NCBI GenBank assembly: GCA_900074885.1
Contig: FJUW01000023.1
Span: forward strand, 124,001-188,000
Direction: 5' to 3'
Length of the DNA: 64,000 nucleotides
Origin: Rhynchosporium graminicola
Taxonomy: Eukaryota > Ascomycota > Leotiomycetes > Helotiales > Ploettnerulaceae
The notes beneath the pieces are model-generated. The model worked only from the letters and a program-made list of their open reading frames with translations, ran no database searches and had not been told where the DNA came from. Below, piece after piece: positions 22,924-35,155 of this stretch. How positions within the stretch are numbered: the first letter of the stretch is position 1; each line of letters begins with the position of its first letter. Position numbers and translations under genes: made by a program.

Positions 22924-24108
22924 ACTACGAGCGCAGATTCAGCAGCACCCTCTGTGCTGTGCTTCAGCCACGTGCAGTGGCATCAACAAATAAGCGGGCT
23001 CGATAATTCGTGATGGACCCAATAGCCAGGCGTGTAAGACGTTTATTTGCTCTCTTCTCCTACACTCCAACGATGCAAACACTTGGTGAGTGAGTAAGGG
23101 ACCAACAATAGATGCTTGCCAACGAGAGAAAATATATTGAAAAGGATCCAGTGATGGAAGATGTTATTGTTGTCGTAGAGAGCGCGAGGCGTTACGATAC
23201 CCCTGAAACTAACTATAATAAGCTTTGACGGCTACTTTCTCGTCCAATCTAAAGTGGATAACAGTAAAGTGTTCGCGACAATTAAAGGTGTCCGCGCTTA
23301 GTATACCATATAACAGAGGATACGATTATTTCGTCATGAGGCCACAAGGCCCACATTCACACAAAGTCAGCCCTGCATCAGGCATAAAGAGCTCGGACAT
23401 GCCACTTTATCCCGATAATTTTAAGCAAGGTTAACTCCCTCTAATATCCATCTTCCTCTTTAAGACTACTACCCAATGCGCTATGCAATCTGATAGAGTA
23501 TTCGATAATTGAGTTTATGCTAGCTTGGTAAGAAGCCTTTTTTCGAATCATTTTTAAGAGGTTGTTTCGTTATTATAAAAGTGCTATACCTAGGTAATTA
23601 TCTCTTACTTCTTCTTTCGCACGATTTCACCAAGTCAAATGTTAAGCGAACAAAAGCAGCATGCATGGCTTACTTGGTGTAGTATGTGTGTGTGCCTTGT
23701 GGTCTTATGACAAAATAATCATATCCATAATAGATAATTGGAGGAGCAAAGGTTGATTGTTAAAGAAGAAGCTCTCACTCAAACTAAATACACCTACACT
23801 AGTCTCAATTGCACCTCCGCACTGTAATGTCTTTCGCTTGGGCTTTGAGTGGGAATCTAGGGCTGAGGAACAATTTGACACCAACCACCTACTTGCTTTG
23901 CGCAGAGCCAATGCTTTTCTCCAAGTGGATGATGGCTTCCAGTCGGATCCAGATCTGGGATACCAATAGCCGAGTAACATCACTCACCGGTGTCATGGGA
24001 CTGTCCGAGATACAACAACACAGAAAGTCCAAAGTTGCTGAAACCAGGAACAAGCATGGTATTTATTGCATTAACGCCTTCAAAAATCACGTTTAAGGAC
24101 CTGGAAAT
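22924..24108. other. Gene-free region
   Basis: About 1.2 kb. Overlapping short frames on both strands near 23.7-24.0 kb show no recognisable motif. No gene is supported. Confidence 0.5.
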
Positions 24109-25182
24109 CTATTTTCCCAGACCAAACCACGACCTTTTCTTATCCGCTTTGGTGGTCTCCTCTTTCACGACAATGGGATTATCCGGGTTGGTGGTACTCT
24201 CTGGTATGACACTGTGATTATCCAATTTGGTGGTATTCTCGTCCATGACGTGCTGGGCGTTCTGCACTGTGTCAGTCCGCTGTATTCCTCCCTCGGCTGG
24301 ATCTATCTTTTGTTCTTCTGGATGCGCATCAACGAAGAGATCTTTGATCGTTCCATCGCCTGTGGCTGCTTGATAAACTGCAAAACTTGTCGCGAATTGA
24401 TGGTGGGCTCCGATTTGGATGGCATCGAGCAGACGGACAGCAAAGTTCTGGCAATTGTTGCTAATTAAATTGTATGCCGCTCGTTCTTGCCTCATCTTAT
24501 AGATGGTCATAACAGCTAAGCTTTCGTTAGCAATAGAAGCCTTTGTTGAGCATTCTTAGAAGTGGAGACCCACCTGCCTGCCTCAACGCCTCATCTGTAA
24601 ACCTCGTCTGTCCAACTTCAAAAGTACGCCACGCTTCCCGTTCAAGCTTCTCGTTGTTGTAAATAATATTGAGATCCTCGTCCATCCACAGCTGATGGAC
24701 GAAGTCCCCAACCAAGACAGCCCAGTGCTGTGTCGGATCAGGATAGGTGCCGATGTTTTTGGTGATAATATCCCCGAGACCCGACTGTTCAGCTAGCCAC
24801 TTGCCACCCATACCAGCTACAGGATGCCATCCAATTTCGACCAAACGAAGGTCTCCATCCATGCGAGCCTCTCCAGGAGGTATCACGTTCGGGACGGCGC
24901 CTAGGCCGAGGGAGTGCTGCAGTGCGGTCACCCCCTTAACCCACTCCACCTTGCCTCTTTCCTTGCTCATCTCCCATCCTTTCAATATACCTTCTTTGGA
25001 CTTCACCTTACCCTTGGACCATTCGTCGCTCTATACTTATGTGAGATTTCGTTTCATGAGCTGAGCAATCTCAGGTTACTCACCAGGTACGAGGTAAGCT
25101 GAGCGCGCTTACCCTTTTTCTTTGTCTCAGACGCATCAGACGACTCGGACACAACAGACATATCGGAGGGTTGATCGCACAT
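24109..25182 (-). CDS. Predicted permuted papain-fold (PPPDE/LRAT-like) protein
   Basis: Three exons (25084-25182, 24574-25030, 24109-24515) give 320 residues in frame. The N-terminus is short, Ser- and Lys-rich. The middle contains QHWAVLVGDFVHQLWMD and, 60 or so residues later, ISNNCQNFAVRLLDAIQ. A His in an HWxxLVG strand followed by an NCxxFA Cys is the layout of circularly permuted papain-like enzymes (LRAT, PPPDE/DeSI and NlpC relatives), so His and Cys are the likely catalytic pair. The last 80 residues are polar and low complexity, ending in a basic segment with Trp (KKRSWFGLGK). The reaction could be isopeptide or thioester hydrolysis, or acyl transfer; the sequence does not say which. 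The fold assignment is by motif only. Confidence 0.65.
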
Positions 25183-27165
25183 CTTGTTCTAGAGAAGTTC
25201 TCGCTACGGACTTCTCGAGTCAATAAGTAGCTTGTAATAACTAAAACGGCAATGATGCTGATCATCTAGAGATGTACGGCAAAACAACGCAAGCGTGAGC
25301 CAAGACGGGAAGCCAATTTCTCGCGTATCTACGAACGAAAGTGGCACATGCGGGGCCGGCAAGCCTGCCCACTGGCTCTAGCAGCTAGGAATGCTTACTA
25401 GGCTGAGTAGGCGTCTGACGTCTGAATATACGGAGCTGCTAGGTAGGTTTCTAGATCTTTTCGGGTCATACAATTCAGAGCCGTACTATCATCATTTGGC
25501 AGCTGCTGGGAATCGTGTAATACTCATAGGTGGCTCAGCTCCTCAATTGCGGCACCTATAATACCTCGGCAGGTATTCAACAGCTTCTAGTGAAATGTAT
25601 TTGTATTGTGATTTTTTGATCGTTACAATATATTTCCAGTGAATATCTTGAACATCTTGCAGCTTTTACCTTTTCATCAAACTTTATGCTCAAAGCCCCG
25701 CGGCAAGTAAATTCCCCGCATACGCTTCGCACAGCTGAATTACAGCATTAACTACAATCTTAAGGCATATCCCATAAAGCACGGTATGAATTAGCTCATA
25801 ATGCTAGAGACACAACTGAGATTCAAATGGCTGACTCCAACTTCCTCACAGTTAGCCCTCAAACCGAAACTATATCAACCGTCGTCCAATTCATCGCAGT
25901 GATACTAGCAGATATTAAGTTCCAATGACTTCCAATCACGTAACTAGTACTCTTGGTCTCACACTCAAAGCTAAAATAGCCAGTCCCGTATAGTTGTATC
26001 TAGCTTACCAAGTTTACACGCGGTAGACCCACCTCGTTCCACGGTCTCGCGCTCAGACGGCTCAGTACAACAGTATAGATAGAATGATAGTATATTGCAT
26101 ATCATAAAATCTGATACCCAGACTAGACATTTCTTCGTGGCATAGGAACTGGAAAATAGCTTCCGAATGACCGCGTTTCGCATCTTTGCCAAGTGAGTCA
26201 TATTATAAGTTAATCTGTGAGAATCTTTGTTCCGCGTTTCTCGCTGTGTAGCCTTGTATATCTCAGATGGAGCTCGGAGTCTCTGCTCTTCGTGGATTAT
26301 TTACCATCTCAGTGGGTGTAGGGTAATATTCAACATGCCCGGCCCCCAAATTTTTCTTCTGAACTGGATAAAGGGTTTCCCTGAATCCATTTATATATAT
26401 CTCTTCTCTTATGATTATTCTGCTTTGACCCTAAACTAAAGCTTACCAGGACCGAGTGAGAGATGCTAAGAATAATGGCTTTATCCATAGACACCATGCG
26501 AAAATCATGGCTGTAGCCTTGGTGTCTAATCCCCAGGAGACAGCGGATTCAATCAACAAATAACATAAGACTAAGACCATAAGGTCGAGATGGCTAACAA
26601 GCTTTATATCAGACTCGTTTCGGATCCGAGTCCTGCCTTAAGTTCTATGTTTCGTCACTTTTTGAAGCTATGTAGCAATTCAAATTCTGTTCTTTTCAAA
26701 GATTCTCATTAACAAAAATATGGATAAGTAGAGCAGGTGAACTCTGAGTTGGGGCCTACTTTCCCCGTACCTAGATACGTTGATTTGTGACTGGAAGTCT
26801 CGATTCTCAGCAGCTCGCTTAAGCACCTGATCTCGCTTCAGACCGAATATAAATCACACTAAGTGTAATTAATAGCCAGTCAAAATCAGAAGCAAAGGCC
26901 CTTGTGAGGAATGTTCAGCGTCGAAGAATTATCTGAAAAAGGACACTAGACAAAGGAAACGCAAATAACGTACGCTCTCATGTAGATAGCGGATAAATAC
27001 CGCCGATAACATCGTCCCAAGCAATAGCAAATGTACAAGGAGGATGATCTGAAGTAGAAATTAAATCATTCTTTCAAAGAATGGTTCGTTGAAAATGATA
27101 AAAGTTGTCTTTTAAAGACAAGGGTACAAAGCAAACTCCTTCATTTTGAGAATGTGCTTAGAACC
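25183..27165. other. 2-kb region without genes
   Basis: I see no gene. Frames are short and interrupted. A small hairpin, AATACCT-CGGC-AGGTATT, occurs near 25560. This and the next spacer form the emptiest part of the window. Confidence 0.55.
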
Positions 27166-27169
27166 AAAA
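27166..27169 (-). terminator. Pol III T-run after tRNA-Ser
   Basis: Four T residues on the minus strand, 8 nt beyond the 3' end of the tRNA: a minimal RNA polymerase III stop signal. Confidence 0.55.
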
Positions 27170-27177
27170 GGCAAACG

Positions 27178-27270
27178 CATCGCCGGCAGGGTTCGAACCT
27201 ACGCGACCGAAGTCATAAGATAACCGAACATAATTCAAGTCTTACCCATTAACCACTCTGGCACAGCGAT
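27178..27270 (-). tRNA. tRNA-Ser (anticodon UGA) with a 12-nt intron
   Basis: Cloverleaf folded by hand. The acceptor stem pairs ATCGCTG with CGGCGAT (one G-T wobble). The D-arm region carries an A-box TGCCAGAGTGG. The anticodon stem pairs TAAGA with TCTTA. Removing a 12-nt insert one base after the anticodon leaves a 7-nt loop with TGA at 34-36. The long variable arm forms GAC-TTCG-GTC, as required for a class II tRNA. The T-arm is GTAGGTTCGAACCCTGC, which includes the B-box. The discriminator is G, as in eukaryotic tRNA-Ser. It reads UCA codons. Mature length is 81 nt before CCA. Confidence 0.9.
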
Positions 27271-29088
27271 TATGGCGATTGATTAGCCAGGCTCGTCCTT
27301 AACTACGTACATGTTCACAATTTGTAAATCAAAAATTTCGAGGAACATTGAAGATCGCCAGAGGAATAGATGAGGACGGCATCCCGATATTGTGACTACA
27401 CACGATCATGAATATCGTTGCAGAAATATGTCTCTCTACCTTATTGTCTCAGTCTTCTGACACTGTTCTACCAGAGCAATTATTTCAATCTCAAAGCTCT
27501 TGCTACAACTTGGTTCATCCAATATCCACCTGTCTCTTGCCTTCAGCTGATACATGTGATCTTCAGTTTACTCATTCAAAGATATCTCCTAAGGAACAAG
27601 CAGAAGCTCAGCTTTTTCGTCTACTATAGTCCCAAAGTTGGCCAATCCAACCAAGTCTAGGTCTAGATTGTCCCAGCTTCTGCAGACCGAAGTGGCTTTT
27701 TATCCCCTCGCTGTAGCTTTCTGATATCACACGTTGGCTTCCGGGGAATTTCTCTTTACCTCTACCGAAATTTCCTTTTCTCTAGCATCGGCTCTACGGA
27801 AAGTTCGGGGTTCTTGCCACTGATAGTACCGGCAACACGCTCGTAGCAGTCTCCAGCTTCGCGACATATGATGAAGACATCATGCAGACTCCACCACTAA
27901 TAGACTGTCCAATGAATGTTACCGTTAAGCTTGCATATAGTAACAGCTGCACCACGTCCGGAGAGAAGTCAAGCTCTGTAAGGCCAACCGTCCGTGTCGA
28001 CATAAAGGTCATATGGGTTGAAAGCACATTCACGTGCGAAGGTTCTAATTCGGTTGTCCAGGAGGTAACGTGAACATAAGGATATATTTCCTGCGAGATT
28101 GACCTGTCTAAACAAAGCCGACGGTACTCGACCAATGTCACCGAGCCCCCTCACATCATTTCCACTTCGACTTCGACTCCCACGTTGCAAGTTACTATTT
28201 AAGACAGCTTTACGTTTCCTTCGTCATCGGAATCATCGGTAGACTCCACCTTGTAACAGCGAAAGAACAGCTTGGAGGCGCGAAAAATGCTTCAAAAGTC
28301 AATGTGTGAACTCTGAGCACAATTGTCTTCTTCGGACGTGTATGTGAGCTCTCGACTTGTCGTCTTCTCGATACATGTCTTGAATTTTGACAAGACTAGC
28401 ATCGCCTTCTGCTCATATTGACTTCTTATGCCACTGTTTTCGAGTGAAATAACGGGAAGAGGAACATCAGGATGGTGGATGTGGTATATTCAGACTCGGA
28501 ATTGAAATCGGACAACCTTCCTAAGGAAACTAAGTGCATAAGAGGCAGACCAGAAGCGAGAGCGCGATATCGGATGAATTAATGACTGGCTGATGACATA
28601 AGGTTGCACAATCGAGGCCGCCACAGCGCCCTCAGTCAACGTCGGAAAGACCCCTACTAACCTATCTTATCAAACTCCAAAGCAAATAGAAGAATTTCAA
28701 GTAGTAAGAAGGCAGCCGGATGTTAAAAAATCTGAAATTGGACATTGGCATAACAGAGACTTCCGCCTACAATAGACCAAGCTACTCCGAAACTGGGTAA
28801 TGCCCCAGTGTCCATGGGGGAGGGAAGAGCTATTATTTGCAGGAACTTAGGGCCACTCACCCGAATGAAGACTGCCGGTTCCACTCGGAGCATAGGTCAG
28901 TCCATGGTATATTTTTGTCACTTATCTTCAAATCGGCCTACATTTTCATCAAAACTGCACGTCCGAGGCTGAGGCACATATCATGTCATCTCAATAAACT
29001 TGTAATATTGAGTAACTTCCGTCAAAGCGTGGAAGCTGAATGCAACCAATGCCAATTCCACCAGCGAGTATCCATGCGCGAGCTACAT
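27271..29088. other. 1.8-kb region without supported genes
   Basis: A minus-strand frame around 27800-28140 of about 110 codons shows no family motif, and its upstream sequence does not provide a clear start. It may be a decayed gene. Otherwise no features seen. Confidence 0.5.
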
Positions 29089-29546
29089 TTAAGCAGCGAT
29101 CGTGACCTCGACCTCGACACCAGCCTCGATGTTGATGATGATTTGCTTGACAACCTCGGTAGGGGCGTTGAGACTGCGTGAGAATTAGCATTGCAGCAGA
29201 AACGACACAGCAGATGACATACTCGATGAGACGCTTGTGGATTCTCATCTCGAAGCAATCCCAGGTCTTGGAACCTTCACCACAGGGTGTCTTTCGGGTG
29301 GTGATCTTCAAGGTCTTGGTTGGGAGACGGACTGGACCCTTGACACGGAGATCCTTTCCCTTCGCACGCTCAATGAGCTCCTGGCAGACCTTCTCGAGGG
29401 ACTTGACATTTCGGCTGGTCAAGGTGATACGGATCTTGTGGGTTTTCTGTAAAATTGCAAGTCAGAATGCGCCCCTCAAACTCCAATGCGACAAGGCAAC
29501 GTACTGGGCCTTCGCCGAACTCCTTCTCTGGCTTTTGGTAAGACAT
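29089..29546 (-). CDS. RPS20: 40S ribosomal protein S20 (uS10)
   Basis: Component of the head of the small ribosomal subunit. Three exons (29505-29546, 29223-29446, 29089-29173) give 116 residues, the normal size. The first exon encodes [14 protein letters not shown]; after an AAA codon the conserved [20 protein letters not shown] begins. Further conserved blocks are [20 protein letters not shown] and [12 protein letters not shown]; the Asp of the last block is made by splicing across the 49-bp second intron. The protein ends in VEVEVTIAA, as in other eukaryotes. It shares a 385-bp divergent upstream region with the CUE-domain gene. Confidence 0.97.
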
Positions 29547-29931
29547 TTTTGAGTTGATGTTGGTAATCCTTCACGACTCGATCGTATGATTCGGCAAAGT
29601 GATGAAGGTGATCTGGATTTGCGGTGTGCAGTTGTCGATGAGGACCGAGAGCCCTTTTCAGGTGGAAAAAAGAATGTGGGCGGAAATTCTTGGCGGCAAG
29701 TTTAGCGAAGTGTGATATCATTGGTTCCTTCATTCTTAGGACCTCAGCCTTGCGGCATGGCAGTGTCATCAACAAATGACCGCAACTTTCCGAACATTTA
29801 CTCATTCTGAGTCAAACGGCGTGAATTTTGATCATGGATAATGAACAATAGGACGGCCTTGAAATCCTTCATAAGTGAGGCTCTGTCTTGAGAATCTCAC
29901 GAAATACCGGCATTCTCTTAGGACATTCGAA
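29547..29931. promoter_or_regulatory. Divergent RPS20/CUE3 promoter region
   Basis: Spacer between two divergent start codons. I see no exact known ribosomal-protein promoter motif. Confidence 0.5.
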
Positions 29932-31986
29932 ATGGCTGTTTCCAGTATTCCCAAATTTGTCCCCTTCCCGGAGGCAGCATGGAGAAATCACATTGTCCCA
30001 GAAGAATGGGAGGCCTGTCTGGATGCTTGGGTTGCGCTTGCTGGAGCTCATCTCTCATTACCCGCCTCGGAATTTGCTCGATCGTCAGCAAAAGATGGAT
30101 CATTACCGACTTTCCTCCTTTCATATGCTTCAGAAACAGCATTGTCGCATGATGTCTCGCCTTCTTCACATGTTCACAAGGAGAAACAACTACGAAAATT
30201 ATCGTTTATGTTATCAAGTCGATTGTTGGATTCTGAACATCCTCCCGAGCCAGTACTTTCTTGGGAGTTCCTGGCAGACCTGAGCAAGATTTATGGACAG
30301 AGCAATGGTGGCAAACTCGCAAGTCTAGTTTGGACGAAAAATTCGTCTTCTTTGGAGACCTCTTTGGCATCACTCAAGACGTTTCTGATAAAGGAGATGG
30401 AAGCAGGGCTCAAGGGAGACCTGAAAGCAGTAGAGTTGAGACTCAAACGCCTGGACTACCTTCTTCATGCTTCTCCACCTACGGCTGCCTTCTTCATGGC
30501 CGGGAGTGACTTTGTGGATTCTCTCATCAGCTGCTACAAAATCATGAATCCTCCGCTACGGAAAGTCATTGTCTCAACTCTGTATCTCTGTTTGATCGGA
30601 CTTACGGAGGGAGAGAAACCCAACTTCTCTTCACTGGTGGACCAACTTTACTCTCTGAAGGCTGCAGCGGATGCTCATAAGGCAGGGCCTACAAATTTCA
30701 ACGACTCTCTTGTGGCTGAAATTGTTACTGTAACACCAGTTCTAAAGCAGGTTCAGCAGCGTATTGATGCCAGTGGGTCTGGATCTGTCAGGGCGAAATC
30801 GATCCTCAAGTCTCTTGCGGAGTTTAAGAAGCCCACTAGTGGGAGACCAGTCAGAGTTACCAAGAAGAAAGTCAACAAAGGCAAAGGAATTGCAGTTGAT
30901 GTTTCAGGACATGAACATATTCATGTTCATCGGATGAGTCTAGTTTCTCAGGTTCAAGATCTCTTTCCAGACCTTGGATCTGGATTTGTTGTCAAACTAC
31001 TCGACGAGTATGGAGAAAATGTCGAGGAAGTCATTGGTCATCTCTTGGAGGGTTCTCTACCGCCACATCTGGAAGATGCTGACCGGTCAGAAGAACTGTA
31101 AGTTTTCCTTCTAAATGCTGAGATAATTATGCTGATATCCCAAAGTGATTCCAACCATCAACACATACCCGATCTAGCACCCAACTTCACACCACCACAA
31201 GTACCAACTCGCCGTAACGTCTTCGACGACGACGAATTCGACCAACTAGCCGTCGATACATCAAAACTACATTTCGGCCGCCGCAATCCTGAACAAACGG
31301 CTGACGACGTCCTTCAAGACCGCTCCAACGCACCCAGCAAAGCAGCGATCCTCTCCGCCCTCGCAGCATTCGATTCCGACGACGACGAACGAGATGACAC
31401 CTACGACGTCGAAGACGTAGGCGGCACAGTCGATTCCGCCACACCTGGAAACAACCCCGAGGAAATCAATGCCGATGTTCGAGACGCTCATGACGAAGCT
31501 CTTTTCCGCGCTTATAAATCTAGTCCTGAGATCTTCGGTCGTGATTCCGCAACGCGGAGAGGAAAGCCGAGAGGAGTCTTGAGAGACGAGACGGGAATGA
31601 CGGATGAAGCTATTGAAGGCTGGGCTCTCATGCTCTCAAGGGACCCGAGACAGATGCGCAGACTTGAAGCGAAGTTCACGGGCTTTACTGGCCAGCAGAG
31701 GGATCTGGGACCGACGGCTTGGAGAGCTACTGGTGCTGGTTCTGGGACGGAGGATTCGGACAATAATGCGAATCCGAATGATCGTGGTAGGGGAGGTAGA
31801 CTAAGAGGAGCTCCAAGGGGAGGGAGAGGGAGAGGGAGAGGAAGGGGTATTGTTGCGGGACCGACGGGCGATAAGGAGACGGAAGCGGCGAGGAACAGGA
31901 AGGAGGCATACAAGGGATCGAGAGCGAACCATAATAGGAGAGATCAGAGGGCGAAGAAGATGGCTAGGGGTGGTTTTCCTGGCTGA
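29932..31986 (+). CDS. CUE3: CUE-domain protein, CUE3/ASCC2 family
   Basis: Ubiquitin-binding factor. In yeast Cue3 (Rqt3) and human ASCC2 are part of the complex that splits stalled ribosomes marked with K63-linked ubiquitin. Two exons (29932-31097 and 31146-31986) give 668 residues. I chose the ATG giving MAVSSIPKFVPFP because the Pro-rich start matches the family and the upstream in-frame residues do not. The helical N-terminal domain runs to about 290. The CUE domain lies at about 335-376 (MSLVSQVQDLFPDLGSGFVV onward, with a terminal dileucine HLLEG). The tail is acidic, then Arg/Gly-rich with RGG-type repeats at about 590-620, a likely RNA-contact region. Confidence 0.85.
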
Positions 31987-32175
31987 TCTTCCGAGTAGAG
32001 AGGTGTGAAGACGATGATTTGAATAATGCTCTATGACGAACACCTTCACACAAATATCCTTGTGGAAAGCAGAGTATTGATTGGAAATAAAGACAATTAA
32101 GCAACAGATGTCCAGTTACCCCACACAAAGTGCGCCCCTCACCACCCTTCCCACCCTCTCTTTACCACCAGCCAT

Positions 32176-34542
32176 CTACTCCAGACCCAACAACTTCCTC
32201 CTCAAAGTCTCCTCCAGCGTGTTCTCGTGAACAGGAACCTCCTTGACCTCCTTCTCCTTGAAAGTCAACCCACCGCCAAAGCTAACCTCGCTATTCCCAC
32301 CACCATTAGTAACTATTCCTTCAGTAACGCCCGTCTCGTAAGCGCAGCTGCCCATATCGAGTTTCGTAGCTTTGCCTGTGGGCGAGATGTCGAAATCGAA
32401 GATGTCCATTGGGAGGCCGAGGGTGGTGCATGCGCTGAGGGGAATTGTTAGTTGTGGAAGATGATGGTTCTCGGAGAGGAGGAAGGGAGAGGAGGCTGGT
32501 GTGAAAGGCACTTACTTTGGAATATCGACTATTCCAGCTACGTGCCCCTGCACTGGAGCGCATGATAGGAGGAGGTAGACTTGGTAATCCGAGTAGCCGA
32601 AGCGGCGGAGGTATTCGATGCACCCTTAAAATTTTAGTAAGTACCATTTCGTTAAGGGTCGAATTGGAAGGCAGAGGTAACCTACGAAGTATAGTCTGTC
32701 GATACGCCACCGTGACATCCATATAATGCTATCCGAATAATCAGTATTTTCACATACTCTTGCAAGATCAATCAAGCATAAATGAGAAAAAGATAGAAAC
32801 ACACGTACCTGCTTCCCATGCTGATCCACTGAGAATCCCTCGAATGTCAAATACCGTCCAGGACCATAATGCGGCTCCACCGGCCCAGGCAGATAGATTG
32901 GAGACTTCATACCCAGATCCTCCATCCCGTTCTTCATAACTTTGAAATTAATAGTGATAACACCAGACATTTCAATCGCGCCACAGAACGAGATCTCGCC
33001 GTCACCCTGCGAGAAATGCAAGTCTCCGACGCTGAACTTGGCGCCGGCGACGTGGATAGGGAGGTAGACTTTGGAGCCGCGACTGAGGTTCTTGATGTCG
33101 CAGTTTCCACCATGTTCGGGACGACCTTGAAATGTTAGTCACGAGAATGAGAGAGTGTGAAGAAGCAAGACATTGGAATCAGGGGCATATTTGAAAATAG
33201 AATACCTGCCTGGAATCGTGCGAGCTCCTTCACGTCCTACTTTCTCCTTGATTTCCTCGCTAGCCGAACCCGCATGTGCATTCTGGGGGTTCGGTGGCTG
33301 AGCGACGATTCGGTCAAGCTTATTTGCTGCAATGAGCTCGGCTTCTCGCTGATTCCATGTTACGAGGACCTGTCAGGTGGGTCAGTAAGATATTATTCGG
33401 AAGAGTGTATGTACAGTACATACCTCAGCTGATGGAGCACAGCCTAGTATCCCAGGGTGGATGAGACCTGGAAACTTGACGTGTGGGAGATGGCGAGAGG
33501 TGCAGTAGATGCCTTCGAAGTCCCATATTGCCTTTGCTCTATATAGAGTTAGTTTGGTATTTGGACATGATGCTAGAAAGATCAAGTCGAAACACTATGC
33601 TTGTCCAAGGGAACGTAGTATCCTTCTGAGCCACCAAAAAAAAAACAACGATCAGCTCGCCAAAGCGAAACTCAAAAATAATCCAAGGAATTTCACTCCA
33701 GCCGCCAGCTACTTTCAAAACCGATAGCGTATTCTCATATTCTCCAGACTCAAAATCATCTTTTAGAAGTAAAACCAGACCATTATACGCCCAAAAATTC
33801 GAGACAAACACAATGATCATCAAACAACTTACGCAGAAGGATAAAGCTCATCCAAGAACCCACCACCATTTTTCTTCTCAAAAACACCTACATCACCACG
33901 GACATCAGCACACTACTCCCAACTCTTCAATATCACCCAAAACATTCGATCAAAAGGTAAAATCCCACAAACCAGTCTATACAAGTCAGCCACTGTAGTT
34001 ACGATCTCAAGACGAACGATGTTCAAGGAAGTGACATACAAATCCCCAAGGATGATCCTCATGCGGTTGGACATCCATTATCTCAACTAACAACACATCA
34101 CCTGGTTCAGCATCCTCAATCTCGAATGGGCCTGAGAGGTAATGGATCTTAGTAAGATCAACATTCTTCACGTCGTCTGCGCTGTCGTTGTTTCCTACGC
34201 ATGATTCCAAAATAAGTATCATGAACAGAATAGAAGATTAAGCCAGAAAGCTCAATTAATCAATCAAGACCCAAATCAGTGGTAAATTTCTTACCAATTT
34301 GTCCACCAGTCCAATCGACCTGAAGATTTGGTCAGTCCTTCCTGGGAAAGGTGGAATTATGGAAAGCCGGTATGACAGCTGGGTGGTGGGTTACTTACAC
34401 ATTCTATCTTTACAGTTTCTCCATTCTTGATCGTTCCTGCAAATGGAATATCGGGATGCCACCGGTTATGGAGTTGAGGCTGAGTCTCAGCTGGAGTGTC
34501 TAGAGAGACTGTACAGATATTTCGAATTGCTGTTTTGCCCAT
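32176..34542 (-). CDS. fmdS: Formamidase (acetamidase/formamidase family)
   Basis: Hydrolyses formamide to formate and ammonium, a nitrogen-scavenging step in the cytosol. Nine or more exons are needed: 34399-34542, 34295-34319, 34036-34194, 33833-33887, 33424-33538, 33210-33369, 32809-33125, 32686-32728, 32516-32624, 32176-32434; they close to 461 residues. Family blocks are HNRWHPDIPFAGTIKNGE, VDWTGGQIGNND, KAIWDFEGIYCTSRHLPHV, PGLIHPGILGCAPS, IPGRPEHGGNCDIKNLSRGS and LHFSQGDGEISFCGAIEMSG. Two junctions are unusual. The intron at 33126-33209 has a GC donor (CAG|GCAGGT). The exon ending at 34036 uses a weak GTCACT donor; this keeps the expected spacing to VFEKKNGGGFLDE, while the stronger GTATGT four bases earlier breaks frame. 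The gene otherwise looks intact. The symbol follows the Aspergillus nidulans gene. Confidence 0.9.
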
Positions 34543-35155
34543 TGTTGTAAAAGTGGAAAGGTCCCTCGGAGAGTCTTTCACAGCAAGAGGTTAGTTACCG
34601 GAAATAGTGGGGTAGTCTTGGCTGCGGAGGATGGTTCGAAGGAAGACAGTCAATGGCAGGAAAAGTGAGGATGAGAGAACTGAGCAATGAAGAGAAGTTG
34701 ATTAAATACAGTACTATCATACCCCGCAAAGCAAGGACAAACTAGCAGTGGTCTTGATACTTGCTATATCATCACCGTCACTGTTTTATATTGTCACAGG
34801 AGCCAATCGAAGCGGCTTGGTCGCTGATAAGAGCTGTCCGACGTTATCAGTAGCTTGCCCCTCTTTTGATACAACCTGAATTCAGTTACCCTACCTGTGT
34901 ACATAGTAGCTCGAAGAAGTATGCTTATCTGGAGGAGGTTCCCTTACGTGATGCAGCGCTTCTGATTGACTAATGCCGCGTACTTTGACGCTTTTGATTG
35001 AATAAATTAGATCCGCTCAGGGTTCATGAGTATGCCCCTCTCAGTGATGTATACTACACAAGTAATCCTCATTGGAAAGTCATAATTTCGTTTCTCGTAT
35101 GCGCCAAAAAACATTGACGGTCTCGCCGTTAACTTCCTTTGCATCTAGTAACCAG
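34543..35155. other. Upstream region of formamidase
   Basis: No gene seen. It holds the formamidase promoter and the 3' flank of the UsgS-like gene. Several GATA tetramers occur, of the kind bound by nitrogen regulators in fungi, but the motif is too short to count as evidence. Confidence 0.5.

Noticed and set aside
27794..28141. Minus-strand frame of 115 codons
   Set aside because: No family match by eye, no convincing upstream exon; mentioned only as possible debris.
31798..31850. GGGAGA-type simple repeat
   Set aside because: It is the coding sequence of the Arg/Gly-rich tail of the CUE-domain protein.
34030..34040. A frameshift mutation in formamidase
   Set aside because: The frame closes when a weak downstream donor is used, and the result keeps family spacing.
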